From NCBI RefSeq assembly GCF_002303925.1, contig NZ_MRCS01000012.1, positions 1 through 64,000 on the forward strand: a stretch of DNA of 64,000 nucleotides. The letters run 5' to 3'. A program made the translations under genes and the position numbers. This DNA is from Pseudomonas sp. ACN8 (lineage in GTDB: Bacteria > Pseudomonadota > Gammaproteobacteria > Pseudomonadales > Pseudomonadaceae). Positions 21,455 to 30,779 of the stretch are shown here, one piece after another. The number at the start of each line of letters is the position of its first letter. Position 1 is the stretch's first letter. The notes under the pieces are model-generated. The model saw only the letters and a list, made by a program, of their open reading frames with translations, searched no databases and was not told the origin of the DNA.

Positions 21455-22435
21455 CTAACCCCTCTCGAGAACAAAATAGTTTGGAAAAACAGAGTTATCA
21501 AAACGCAAGCACAAATCATGTCCCGTACCAAAAACATCGTATACGGTAAAATAAAATAAACCTTTTTTACCTACATACTCATCAGCAGTAAAATCCAGAG
21601 TCACCCCCTGAACAATGGACAACATGCCTTTTCTATCATTAATTGGAACACGGTATATCTGAGGCCTATTCGATTCACGCCCCGAAGGAAGAACCACGAA
21701 CAACTCTGCCTCATCAACCCCTCCAACATGGCAGACCGACCTCCACCAGTAAGCATTATCCGAATGATACCCACGACACTCGAACGCCAAATGATTTCTG
21801 GAAAACACATTAATGCTCGCATCAATCCGACTTGACCACCCAACCAGCTTTATCTGTTTCCCTTCGACATTCAATCCCAAGTAAAAATGGGTAATCGTCG
21901 TCGCAGAAACAGGACTGCTTGCAACTGCACTCAAGTTAAACTTCGCGAAATCATAAACAACCGGAGGTTGTGCCTCGATTGTTACGCTACTGGTTGCGCT
22001 GAATCCGGCTGTTGTACCATTGGTACGAATCACTACATCATTCAAGATGACCACGGCACCAATCTGCATATCCAGGGCGACCGAACTGGAAACCCAATAG
22101 GTAATCACCCGGGTGTAGGGATCCACGGGTGGTGGTTCGTCCTTCCAGTCCAATGGAATGTTATATAACTCTCGCGAGAAACGGTTGGGAGCGCTGGCCT
22201 CCCAGCCATCCCCCAACAACTCTCCGGTCTTGTAGTTGATTAACCTCACCGTCAGATAAACCGACGGCGGCAACATAACCTTCTTGCCGCTCCCATCAAC
22301 GGCAGCAAGTAACACTTGAACCCGGACCTGCATCCTGCCATTGGCATAAATCGTTTTTGACCGCGCGCCCGTTCCACCGTCAAGTTGTACTTTGAACGTA
22401 GTTATCCGTGCCGGCCTGGAATTTTCATCCACCAT
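21455..22435 (-). CDS. Hypothetical beta-rich protein, RHS-associated
   Basis: This is a 326-residue protein of no family I can name. The ATG at 22435 is preceded by GAGGGA. There is no signal peptide or membrane helix. The first 60 residues (VQLDGGTGARSKTIYANGRM, QVRVQVLLAAVDGSGKK) look like a bacterial Ig-like or other beta-sandwich segment. The remainder is also rich in alternating hydrophobic and polar residues, with tryptophans and three cysteines (FECRGYH, WWRSVCHV, HDLCLRF). It lies between the LRR protein (161 bases upstream) and the RHS gene (67 bases downstream) on one strand, so a shared role as partner or cargo is a reasonable inference. The DNA is visibly more A+T-rich than the core genes around it, a sign of acquisition. 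Confidence 0.75.
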   Translation of the reverse strand: MVDENSRPARITTFKVQLDGGTGARSKTIYANGRMQVRVQVLLAAVDGSGKKVMLPPSVYLTVRLINYKTGELLGDGWEASAPNRFSRELYNIPLDWKDEPPPVDPYTRVITYWVSSSVALDMQIGAVVILNDVVIRTNGTTAGFSATSSVTIEAQPPVVYDFAKFNLSAVASSPVSATTITHFYLGLNVEGKQIKLVGWSSRIDASINVFSRNHLAFECRGYHSDNAYWWRSVCHVGGVDEAELFVVLPSGRESNRPQIYRVPINDRKGMLSIVQGVTLDFTADEYVGKKGLFYFTVYDVFGTGHDLCLRFDNSVFPNYFVLERG

Positions 22436-22596
22436 AAATCGACTCCCTCTTGCGTGATCAAATAATAGCTTGAAGTTATATGAAGGGCCGAACCGAGCGA
22501 CTTAGACCAGCCCCACACAGATAAAACTACATCAATGATTCACGAGACAGCACACAGAAAAGAGTCAAACCATGTAAACAGCATCCACATCAAAAC

Positions 22597-25500
22597 TCAA
22601 CCTTGGCCTCCATCGCTCTCCTCACCACTACTGATAGCACTGTCTGCGGAGCCATCTTCAAAGTCACTTGAAAAACTATCTTCCTCGGATGGCAACTCAT
22701 CAAATCGAATCAAGATCTTTCTATCCAGGCTCGCACGATCAAGATACTCATTAATTCCTGCAATAGTTTCCAACCCCAAGGGATTATCACTGAGATCCAC
22801 ATCAATGGTACGAGTATCCGGAATATCAAAAAATTCGTCCGGCACTTCGATGATGTCATTGGACGTCAAATCAACTCTCGATAAATATTCAAGACCAGAC
22901 AGACCAGATGGCACTTCAGATAACCCGGCATCATGCAGATAAACGTCACGCAGCCCCTTCATGAATCCCAGATGCGGACTGATCCCCAATGGATTGTCAT
23001 TGAGACTCAGCAACTTCAGGCTTTCAATGCGTGACAGCCCTTCTGCTGCAGGCTCGGAAAGACGCAAGGCGCAACGGTTAAGCGTCAATGACTCCAGGCG
23101 GCGCATCTGAAAAATTTCCATGGGGAAAGTCTCCAGGTTGATCCCCTCCAGTGTAAGAAACTGCAGCCCGGTAAACCCCTTTAGAAAACCATGCCCTTGC
23201 AAGGGCTGATGATGGCTTCCCAAGACCAACTCGGTCACATGGCTAAAATCGGCGGACAGTTCCGGCAACTCGCCGATGATGTCGAGGTACAGATAAAAGT
23301 GGTAAGGCTCATACGGGCTTGCGGAGGTCTGCTTGCGCGACCAACTGGCTTTGAGCTCTTCCATGAAGGCCTGTCTTTTGCGGACTTGATCCTCGACAGT
23401 ACCGGCATCCAGTGGCAAACCGGTGAGCGGATGACGCTCGGGGACTGCCTTGACCCAGATCTCCAGCTCATTGACCAGCGTGAGGTACTCGTTTTCCAGG
23501 CGGGTGACGGCCTGCAATGGATCCCCGGTCATGCGCTCGCTACGCAAGTCCGCCAGATCCTCTTCAGACAGCGTTGGATAAAGCGCACGCAAGCGTTGCT
23601 CGATGGGTCGCGACTCGACCGATTTGAAATCCCCACCGCCCAACAGATAACCGGACCGTCCTACCGCAAGCCCCATGGGCGAACGGGCGTCCGGGCCCAC
23701 TGGCGGCTGGGCAAACAGTTTTCGCAGCGTAGCGCGCGAGGGTAACGGTTGTTGCTGGATCAATTGTTTCAACTCACTGCCCCGGCTCGAGTAGGACAGC
23801 CCCAACGCCGAGCGTTGCCCGTCGGGAAGCGCATGCATCACCGCGCCATAGAGGGTGTCGAATCCATGCAGTTGCACGCCAAAGGCATCATGGGCCTGAT
23901 ACTTGCCGTTCTGTCTGACCAGCACTCCAAGGACAGGCGCCTCGGGACTGCCAACGCTGTCCAGCAATGTGCCGGTGAACTGTTCGCCGCGCACCTCAAG
24001 GCGAACATGGGGTGACCAGCCGCTGATTTTTTCGAACATATGCAGTGCGATCCTGTCACTGTCCGGATGACTGACGGCTTCCAGATAGAGGCCCTCACAC
24101 GCGCGGCTGAGGCGCAGCTCTCGCAAATAAGACAGTGCTTCGTACGCCATTGGTCGGCTTATTCCGAGTCGGTTGTGAATTCGCAAATGCTCGGAAGCGC
24201 CGGCATTGCGCCATAGCTCCTTGCAAATGGTTTTGGGCAGCTCGGGAAAAACCCGCCGTAATTGTCGGATTTCCTCTTCGGTGCTGTGTTCGAACGCAAG
24301 TTCCCTGGCATTGAACAACTCGGAACGATGCACCTTGGCCCAGTCAGCCATGCGCGCACGCAGTAGCGCGCAGCGAACTTCAATCGCCGGCAGAGAATCG
24401 CCAGACGTCGGGTTCACACCCAGCAGCTTTTTCAACGTTGCATCGTCCAATGACTCAACGATGGCTTGCAGGCCCTTGCCATTGCGCAATTGACTTTCAA
24501 ATATGCGGACCCCATGCATCTGTAGCAATTGAGCCTGCATCTGCGGTTCGACACGCGCATACACCGCAGGATCGGCACTCAACAGTTGGGCACGCAATGT
24601 ACTGATTCGGTCATCGAGCCTGAACCGCCGAATGCTGTCCTCAAGCAACGCAGGCGGGCGCCGAGAGTGAACATGCAAGTCCCGCAGCACCGCCTCATCG
24701 ATGCCACTCACTGCAAGAATGCGCCTTGCCGTGATATCGGAAAACTCCGCAACCGAGTGTCCAAGACGCCGGAACAGTTGCGCACCTTGCCACTCCATCG
24801 GGCGCTCGACTTCATGGGCCCAGGCGCCTTCGCCGTTGTGGGTCAGGCGCGGTCGATAGGCGGTCGGCCGCTCCGGGTGGCGCACGTGGTAGGCGCCGCT
24901 GTCAGGGTCGGCAGCCACTTCATAAGTGCGACTTTCAAGCGTGAGGAAAGTCTTGCCAGCGTGATGCTCAAGACCCAGTTCGTCCGTAGCACCTCCCATC
25001 GGTAGCGAGACCGATTGCTCGTAAGGCGCAAGGTCAGGATTCCACAAGCGTGTGCGTCCGTCGTGCAGCGTCACCGGCTTGAGCCCCTCGACAAATGCCG
25101 AAGGCTTGATCGCCAGCACTCTGCCAACCACAGTCGCCGCCGTTCCGAAAGCCGCCAGTTGCGCCAGGTTTTCGGCGATGCCCAGCAAATGGTCGGCCGC
25201 CTCGGCGACCTGCCCCTCGGCCCAATCGAGAATGCCGGTAAAGGTATCGTCCAGCAATTGATAGGCGGTGTAGGCCAGCATCAACTCGCCCGCGAAAGGC
25301 ACGAACGGCACGGCCACCAAGGTGGCGACCTGAAGAATGATGGACGCCACGTTCTGCAGACTGTCCCAAAACTCCCAGCGAGACTGACGGTCTTCGTCCG
25401 CTGTGGGCACAGCGATATTGCGTGCGTCATTGAGGATTTTGTTGAGCGCGCCCTGATACAACCATTGCCACGGATCACTCTGAACCTTATGCATGTGAAA

Positions 25501-26613
25501 TCGCAGTACGGGTTTATCAATTGGCGTATTGCGCCAGGCGGGTCGTGGATCTGCTGGTTGCGGGGGATGCCACTTCACAACGTTCAATTGCTGGTCGAGC
25601 GCGGCAAAAAACGCCCCGCGCTGCGCATGATCAATAAACCGTGCAAAAAACCTTTGGTAGACCGGAGAGCGCAGTTGCTCAATCAATGTCGCCCTGAACG
25701 CCAGCGTCGACGGATATTCCTTGATCGGGTGCAGTGGATCATCGGGGATGTAAACCAAAAGCGGCTCAACCCAGGAAGAACGCTCCAGATCACCGGCCAG
25801 CAGCATGATCCCGGTCAGCCGGGCCGTCATGATCTGCAACTGATAACAATGCATGCCCGGGCTGCGCACCCCATCAAGCAGGCGCAACAGCAAGACCTGT
25901 GAATCCGCGCAAATATCCCCTTTCATCCGCGCCAACAACACCGCCGCTCTGAACGCGTCCTTTTGACTGGTTTTTACTCTGTATTCCAGGACGGCCTTGG
26001 CTACCGCATCCGTCGGTAACAACATGGCTTCCAATTGCTGTGAGTACTGACCACCGATATCCAGATCGCGGCAAGCCAAAATAAACGCATCAATACCTAT
26101 CTGCTTATTAAGCGACAGAATACTGAAGTGACCACGAGCATCGGGCTCACTGATAAAACAGGACGCACTGTCAAAATAATTCGCAGCCGACTCCTTCACT
26201 TCGAAGTTATGCAACGCTGCATCAAGCAGAGAAAGGGTTTTAACTTTATATCCATTCAAAATTCCCGTTGGCAGGTAGAGCCGCAGAAACGTTCGGGAGA
26301 CATCCAGTTCAACTCCAAATCGATCTTTCAACGCCTTCTGGAGCAAAGGCTCGGCAAACCGACGGGCATCGGCAAGCGGCTCGAACACTTTATCCAGCCT
26401 GGACTGCGACAACCAGGCAGTCTTGACAGCTTGGGCCAGGGCAGCGTGAGAGGCCTTTGAGGCGGTTCTGTACCAATCAGCAACGGCCACAGGCGCTTGT
26501 CGCAGCGCCAAGCGTCTGTGAGGTAACGCCTGGATCAGCCAGTTCGGGATTTTTTCTTCGATGAATTGATTACGACTATTACCCGTGCAAGTCTCTGAAC
26601 ATGCGTCAACCAT
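22597..26613 (-). CDS. Large LRR protein with dermonecrotic-toxin-like N-terminal region (effector-like)
   Basis: The 1338-residue product starts IPNWLIQALPHRRLALRQAP, like the DUF6543 dermonecrotic-toxin-related region of large Pseudomonas effectors. It has a hydrophobic segment near 425-470 (VASIILQVATLVAVPFVPFA), a long helical middle, and four to six leucine-rich repeats at about 1130-1290 (LQFLTLEGINLETFP, LKLLSLNDNPLG, LSRVDLTSNDI). It ends in an acidic Ser/Glu/Asp tail. Related proteins usually continue after the LRRs into a NEL-type E3 ubiquitin ligase domain with a catalytic Cys. That domain is absent here. A role against eukaryotic hosts or predators is inferred from family resemblance, not shown. 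The ATG at 26613 has AGGCGA upstream. No Sec signal peptide is seen. Confidence 0.8.
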   Translation of the reverse strand: MVDACSETCTGNSRNQFIEEKIPNWLIQALPHRRLALRQAPVAVADWYRTASKASHAALAQAVKTAWLSQSRLDKVFEPLADARRFAEPLLQKALKDRFGVELDVSRTFLRLYLPTGILNGYKVKTLSLLDAALHNFEVKESAANYFDSASCFISEPDARGHFSILSLNKQIGIDAFILACRDLDIGGQYSQQLEAMLLPTDAVAKAVLEYRVKTSQKDAFRAAVLLARMKGDICADSQVLLLRLLDGVRSPGMHCYQLQIMTARLTGIMLLAGDLERSSWVEPLLVYIPDDPLHPIKEYPSTLAFRATLIEQLRSPVYQRFFARFIDHAQRGAFFAALDQQLNVVKWHPPQPADPRPAWRNTPIDKPVLRFHMHKVQSDPWQWLYQGALNKILNDARNIAVPTADEDRQSRWEFWDSLQNVASIILQVATLVAVPFVPFAGELMLAYTAYQLLDDTFTGILDWAEGQVAEAADHLLGIAENLAQLAAFGTAATVVGRVLAIKPSAFVEGLKPVTLHDGRTRLWNPDLAPYEQSVSLPMGGATDELGLEHHAGKTFLTLESRTYEVAADPDSGAYHVRHPERPTAYRPRLTHNGEGAWAHEVERPMEWQGAQLFRRLGHSVAEFSDITARRILAVSGIDEAVLRDLHVHSRRPPALLEDSIRRFRLDDRISTLRAQLLSADPAVYARVEPQMQAQLLQMHGVRIFESQLRNGKGLQAIVESLDDATLKKLLGVNPTSGDSLPAIEVRCALLRARMADWAKVHRSELFNARELAFEHSTEEEIRQLRRVFPELPKTICKELWRNAGASEHLRIHNRLGISRPMAYEALSYLRELRLSRACEGLYLEAVSHPDSDRIALHMFEKISGWSPHVRLEVRGEQFTGTLLDSVGSPEAPVLGVLVRQNGKYQAHDAFGVQLHGFDTLYGAVMHALPDGQRSALGLSYSSRGSELKQLIQQQPLPSRATLRKLFAQPPVGPDARSPMGLAVGRSGYLLGGGDFKSVESRPIEQRLRALYPTLSEEDLADLRSERMTGDPLQAVTRLENEYLTLVNELEIWVKAVPERHPLTGLPLDAGTVEDQVRKRQAFMEELKASWSRKQTSASPYEPYHFYLYLDIIGELPELSADFSHVTELVLGSHHQPLQGHGFLKGFTGLQFLTLEGINLETFPMEIFQMRRLESLTLNRCALRLSEPAAEGLSRIESLKLLSLNDNPLGISPHLGFMKGLRDVYLHDAGLSEVPSGLSGLEYLSRVDLTSNDIIEVPDEFFDIPDTRTIDVDLSDNPLGLETIAGINEYLDRASLDRKILIRFDELPSEEDSFSSDFEDGSADSAISSGEESDGGQG

Positions 26614-26722
26614 TACTTGTCGCCTATAAACTGAAATGAAAATTCAGCTTATAAAAAGCAACAGTTCATAAAGTGCTAAATAATTACCGCACATTCTCTT
26701 GCAGCAACAAGAGCTATAACAC

Positions 26723-27334
26723 TCAATGCTCGTCGTTATAAACAAACTTGGGCATTTCCCAGTGGAAACGGATCGCCAGCAAGCGCAGCAAAAACCCACC
26801 GAACAGGGTGATCAGAATCGATTGTTCACCGGGTAATTGCAGGTAGATACACAGCATGTAACACCATGCCGCCGCAAACGAAACACTGGCATAAAGTTCA
26901 CGCCGGAAAATCAGCGGAATATCGTTGCAGAAAATATCCCGCAGGATGCCGCCGAATACGCCGGTGATCACACCGCTGACCGATGCCACCAACATGCCAT
27001 GGCCCATTTCCAGGGCGGTGATGCAGCCAATCAGGGTGAACGCCACCAGGCCCATGGCGTCGAGTACCAGGAACAGTGAACGCAGATGCCGCATCCAGCG
27101 CGCCGTGAACACCGTGATCATGGCGGCAGCCGTGGTCAGCACCAGGTATTCCGGGTGTTTGACCCAGGTCAGCGGGTAGTGCCCGAGCAGCACATCTCGC
27201 ACCGAACCGCCGCCCAGCGCCGTGACGCAAGCGATCAGCACTACACCGAACCAGTCCATGCCGCGCCGGCCGGCAGAGAGGGCGCCAGTCATGGCTTCGG
27301 TGGTGATGGCTATCAGGTAGAGCATCAGCAGCAT
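26723..27334 (-). CDS. UPF0126 / TRIC-family membrane protein
   Basis: This is a 203-residue integral membrane protein with about six to seven hydrophobic helices. Two internal repeats are visible, each with a glycine-rich segment: GGGSVRDVLLG and FGGILRDIFCNDIPLIFR. That pattern is the signature of the UPF0126 family, whose bacterial members are related to trimeric intracellular cation channels. The transported ion is not known from the sequence. It is the first gene on the minus strand downstream of orn, 109 bases upstream of the LRR gene, and ends EMPKFVYNDEH. Confidence 0.88.
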   Translation of the reverse strand: MLLMLYLIAITTEAMTGALSAGRRGMDWFGVVLIACVTALGGGSVRDVLLGHYPLTWVKHPEYLVLTTAAAMITVFTARWMRHLRSLFLVLDAMGLVAFTLIGCITALEMGHGMLVASVSGVITGVFGGILRDIFCNDIPLIFRRELYASVSFAAAWCYMLCIYLQLPGEQSILITLFGGFLLRLLAIRFHWEMPKFVYNDEH

Positions 27335-27436
27335 AGTGGCGGTCCTTGCAGAAAGGCGCGCAGTCTACTCAGTTCATCCAGGCACCAAAAGAGGGCGCCC
27401 GAGATTCGCCTCAGCCATCCAAGGTGACTGAACTGA

Positions 27437-27506
27437 CGTCATCGCGAGCAGGCCCGCTCCCATAGGGGCGGCGCTGTACCTGTGGGAGCGAGCTTGCTCG
27501 CGATGG
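27437..27506. repeat. REPIN: paired inverted REP sequences
   Basis: The left copy, catcgcgagcaggcccgctccca, has a C in place of T in the stem. It is followed about 20 bases later by the inverted copy tgtgggagcgagcttgctcg. It sits between the UPF0126 gene and the 3' end of orn. Confidence 0.88.
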
Positions 27507-27528
27507 GTCCGGTACGGACGGCCGTGAT

Positions 27529-28071
27529 TCAGAACTTGATGAAATGCTTGCGGTAGTGCTGCAACTCGGCGATCGATTCGCGGATGTCGTCCAGGGCCAG
27601 GTGAGTGCTGCCCTTCTTGAAGCTGTCACGCACGTCCGGTGCCCAGCGCGCAGCCAGCTCTTTGAGCGTGGACACGTCGAGGTTGCGGTAGTGGAAATAG
27701 CTTTCCAGGGATTTCATGTGGGTATAAAGGAAGCGACGGTCCTGGCAGATGCTGTTGCCGCAGATCGGCGACTTGCCCTTCGGCACCCACTTTTCCAGGA
27801 AGGCGATGGTTTCGGCTTCGGCTTCGGCCATGCTGATGCGGCTGTCGCGAACACGCTGGGTCAGCCCGGAACCACCGTGCTGACGGGTGTTCCACTCGTC
27901 CATGCCAGCGAGGATTTCGTCGCTGTGGTGAATGGCGATCACCGGGCCTTCGGCCAGGGTGTTCAGGTCACTGTCGGTGACGATGGTGGCCATTTCGATG
28001 ATGACGTCGGTGTCCGGGTTCAGACCGGTCATTTCCAGGTCGATCCAGATCAGGTTCTGTGGGTTTTGCAT
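27529..28071 (-). CDS. orn: Oligoribonuclease
   Basis: Orn is a DEDDh 3'-5' exonuclease that finishes RNA decay by degrading dinucleotides. In Pseudomonas it also removes pGpG from c-di-GMP turnover. The 180-residue product has [14 protein letters not shown] with the first Asp/Glu pair, [11 protein letters not shown] with the next acidic residue, and [14 protein letters not shown] containing the final His and Asp. The ATG at 28071 is preceded by TAGGAG. It is divergent from rsgA across 106 bases. Confidence 0.98.
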   Translation of the reverse strand: MQNPQNLIWIDLEMTGLNPDTDVIIEMATIVTDSDLNTLAEGPVIAIHHSDEILAGMDEWNTRQHGGSGLTQRVRDSRISMAEAEAETIAFLEKWVPKGKSPICGNSICQDRRFLYTHMKSLESYFHYRNLDVSTLKELAARWAPDVRDSFKKGSTHLALDDIRESIAELQHYRKHFIKF

Positions 28072-28177
28072 GTTTGGCTCCTAGGCAATGCTGCGCAGTT
28101 TAGCCTAGGCCGGTAGCCGGGCGTGCTAAACTCGCGGCCGTTTTACCTAATCGCTGCATTCTTTATACGGAACACCC

Positions 28178-29209
28178 ATGGCCAAACGCCAACTCAATCG
28201 TCGTCAAAACTGGCGCATCGAAAAGATTCAGGGCGAACGCGCTGCCCGCGCCGCCAAACGCGAGTCCTCGGCTGTCGAGGCGCTTGAGGGCGGCGATCTG
28301 GGCCCGGAACAGCACGGCCTGGTGATCGCGCACTTCGGTGTGCAGGTCGAAGTCGAGGCCCGCGACGGCGAACTGGCCGGCCAGGTATTCCGTTGCCACC
28401 TGCGCGCCAACCTGCCGGCGCTGGTGACCGGCGATCAGGTGGTCTGGCGCGCCGGCAACCAGGGTATCGGCGTGATCGTGGCGCAACTGCCGCGCAACAC
28501 CGAACTGTGTCGCCCGGACAGCCGTGGTCAGCTCAAGCCTGTGGCGGCCAACGTCGACATGATCGTCATCGTGTTTGCACCGCTGCCCGAGCCCCACGCC
28601 AACCTGATCGACCGCTACCTGGTCGCGGCCGAGCATGCGGGCATCAAACCGCTGTTGCTGCTGAACAAGTTCGACCTGATCGACGACAACAACGCTCCTG
28701 CGCTGAATGCCTTGCTCGCGGTGTACCGCACACTCGGCTATCCGGTACTGGAAGTGTCGGCGCACCACGGCAACGGTATGGAGCAGTTGCAGAAGCAACT
28801 GGACGGACGCATCAGCGTGTTCGTCGGCCAGTCAGGTGTCGGCAAGTCGTCGCTGGTCAACAGCCTGCTGCCGGAAGTCGAAACCCGCGTCGGTCCGTTG
28901 TCCGAACTGTCCGGCCAGGGCACCCACACCACCACCACCGCGCGGTTGTTCCACTTCCCCGGCGGCGGCGAGTTGATCGACTCCCCGGGTATCCGCGAAT
29001 TCGGCCTGGGCCACGTCAGCCGCGCCGACGTCGAAGCCGGCTTCATCGAGTTCAACGATCTGCTCGGCACCTGCCGCTTCCGTGACTGCAAGCACGACCG
29101 CGAACCCGGTTGCGCCCTGCTCAAGGCCCTTGAAGACGGCCGCGTGCAGCAGCAACGGATGAACAGCTACCGCTCGATCATCGCCAGCCTGCCGGAAAAC
29201 GGCTACTAA
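28178..29209 (+). CDS. rsgA: Ribosome small-subunit GTPase RsgA
   Basis: RsgA is a circularly permuted GTPase that checks late assembly of the 30S subunit. The 343-residue product has a basic N-terminus ([18 protein letters not shown]), an OB fold, then the permuted GTPase motifs in the order G4 NKFDLID, G1 [11 protein letters not shown]3 DSPGIREF, and a C-terminal zinc-binding region ([14 protein letters not shown]). Only GGA lies upstream of the ATG. The pair orn/rsgA is conserved in pseudomonads. What follows here is not motB but an inserted three-gene operon on the same strand. Confidence 0.97.
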   Translation: MAKRQLNRRQNWRIEKIQGERAARAAKRESSAVEALEGGDLGPEQHGLVIAHFGVQVEVEARDGELAGQVFRCHLRANLPALVTGDQVVWRAGNQGIGVIVAQLPRNTELCRPDSRGQLKPVAANVDMIVIVFAPLPEPHANLIDRYLVAAEHAGIKPLLLLNKFDLIDDNNAPALNALLAVYRTLGYPVLEVSAHHGNGMEQLQKQLDGRISVFVGQSGVGKSSLVNSLLPEVETRVGPLSELSGQGTHTTTTARLFHFPGGGELIDSPGIREFGLGHVSRADVEAGFIEFNDLLGTCRFRDCKHDREPGCALLKALEDGRVQQQRMNSYRSIIASLPENGY

Positions 29210-29409
29210 ACAGACGTGCCGACCGCCCTGCCTTCAGCGGGGCGGCCGGCGGCTGGATCTTCCCCCCCGCTTAAACATCAGACTTTTCTGTAAGGCATGC
29301 ATAAGCCCGCTTGTAGGGCATTTCTCTTTCCGCGCCGCCCCCTTGTGGCCGCCCTGCAATCACCTAAGTTCAAACCCTCTTCGCACTCCTGCGACACCGA
29401 GGGACACCC

Positions 29410-29817
29410 ATGCAAACCTACCATCTGTTCATCAGCCACTCGTGGAATTACTCCGACGCCCACGACAATCTCGTGCGCCTGCTCAACGCCAAGCCCGGTT
29501 TCACGTACAAGAATTTTTCGGTGCCACCGGACAACCCGATTGTCGGTGCGAAAACCGACAAACAACTTGAGGAGGCCATCGAAAACAAGATCCGCCCGTG
29601 TTCGGCGGTATTGATCATGGCCGGGATGTACTCCACCTACAGCAAGTGGATCAACAAGGAAATCGAGATCGCCAAGCGCATGGGCAAGGTGATCATTGCG
29701 ATCAAGCCGTTCGGCGCCGAACGCATTTCCACGGTGGTACGTGACGCGGCACATGCCGAATGTGCGTGGAACACCAACAGCATCATCGATGCGATTCGCA
29801 AGCATACGGCGGTGTAA
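29410..29817 (+). CDS. TIR-like domain protein, MTH538/ThsB type (candidate signal-producing or sensor protein of a Thoeris-like system)
   Basis: The 135-residue product is a single TIR-like domain of the MTH538 (DUF1863) kind used by ThsB proteins of Thoeris. Visible marks are HLFISHSWNYSDAHDNLVRL at the start, the central FSVPPDNPIV loop, and YSKWINKEIEIAKRMGKVII with Trp80 and the candidate catalytic Glu84. Such domains can cleave NAD+ and make cyclic ADP-ribose signals when a phage is sensed. The ATG at 29410 has GAGGGAC upstream. The 200-base leader after rsgA has a weak promoter-like pair (TTGTGG 29343, TAAGTT 29365). The caspase-like gene follows after two bases. NADase activity is inferred from family and context only. 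Confidence 0.85.
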   Translation: MQTYHLFISHSWNYSDAHDNLVRLLNAKPGFTYKNFSVPPDNPIVGAKTDKQLEEAIENKIRPCSAVLIMAGMYSTYSKWINKEIEIAKRMGKVIIAIKPFGAERISTVVRDAAHAECAWNTNSIIDAIRKHTAV

Positions 29818-29819
29818 CC

Positions 29820-30779
29820 ATGCGCAAGGGACTGTTTATCGGCATCAACGACTACACCCATGTGTCGCGCCTGAGCGGTTGCAGCAATGACGCCATGGCC
29901 ATGGCCTCGGTACTGAAGACCGACGCCAATGGCGATCCGAACTTCAAGAACATCGTGCTGACCTCCGCCGAGGACTACCTGAGCCGGGAAAAACTCGAAG
30001 ACCAGATCCGCGAACTGTTTGCCGGGGACTGCAATGTCGCGCTGCTGTATTTCGCCGGCCACGGCAGCTTCGACACCGACACCGACGAAGGCATGTTGAT
30101 CCCGCAGGACTACAAGAGCGCCAAGGACGGAATTCGTCTCAGCGACATTCTCAACTGGGCGAGCAAGGCCACGAAGATCAAGAACAAAGTGATCATTCTC
30201 GATTGTTGCCAGAGCGGCTCGGCCGGCGAACTGCGCGCCTTGCGAAGTGAAGGCAGCGTGGTCGGCGAAGGCATGACCATCCTGACCGCCTGCAAAAAGG
30301 AAGAGCCGGCGATGGAGGGCGTGCAGCACGGCGTGTTCACCGGATTGCTGCTCCAGGCTCTGCACGGCGGAGCCGCGAACATCCTGGGCAAGATCACTCC
30401 CGGCAGCCTCTACTCGTTTGTCGACAACGCCCTCGATGCCTGGGAACAGCGTCCGGTGTTCAAGACCAACGTTTCGCAATTCATTTCCCTGCGCGAAGTG
30501 TCGCCGCTGATCCCCAAGGAAATCCTGCGCAAACTCCCCGAATGGTTTGCCGAAGCGGAGTCGGTGTACCCCCTCTCCCCCAGCTTCGAGCCCACCGAAC
30601 CCGAGTTCAACCCGGAACAGGGCGAGGTCTTCGCCCAACTGCAAAAGTGCAACCGCCACAGCCTGGTCGAACCGGTGGACGCCGAACACATGTACTACGC
30701 CGCCATCCACTCCACCGGCTGCCGCCTCACCGCCCTCGGCGCCTATTACCGCGAACTCGCGATCAAGGGACATTTCTAA
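29820..30779 (+). CDS. Caspase-like cysteine protease (C14 family) of the TIR-caspase operon
   Basis: The 319-residue product opens with MRKGLFIGINDY and has the caspase dyad: His81 in LLYFAGHGSF and Cys130 in VIILDCCQSGSAGE, followed by MTILTACKKEEPA and the HGVFTGLLLQAL substrate-site region. After residue 240 a separate segment (PEFNPEQGEVFAQLQKCNRH to AYYRELAIKGHF) has no family I recognise and could bind a signal or regulate the protease. No membrane helix or signal peptide is present, so it should be cytoplasmic. ATG 29820 is chosen over an in-frame GTG within the TIR gene. It is flanked by two TIR genes, the setting of type IV Thoeris, where a TIR-made nucleotide switches on a caspase-like protease that degrades cell proteins and stops phage growth. 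Confidence 0.87.
   Translation: MRKGLFIGINDYTHVSRLSGCSNDAMAMASVLKTDANGDPNFKNIVLTSAEDYLSREKLEDQIRELFAGDCNVALLYFAGHGSFDTDTDEGMLIPQDYKSAKDGIRLSDILNWASKATKIKNKVIILDCCQSGSAGELRALRSEGSVVGEGMTILTACKKEEPAMEGVQHGVFTGLLLQALHGGAANILGKITPGSLYSFVDNALDAWEQRPVFKTNVSQFISLREVSPLIPKEILRKLPEWFAEAESVYPLSPSFEPTEPEFNPEQGEVFAQLQKCNRHSLVEPVDAEHMYYAAIHSTGCRLTALGAYYRELAIKGHF

Noticed and set aside
29210..29409. tRNA, attachment site or integrase that might explain the TIR-caspase insertion
   Set aside because: No tRNA-like cloverleaf, direct repeat or recombinase gene could be seen in or next to the interval.
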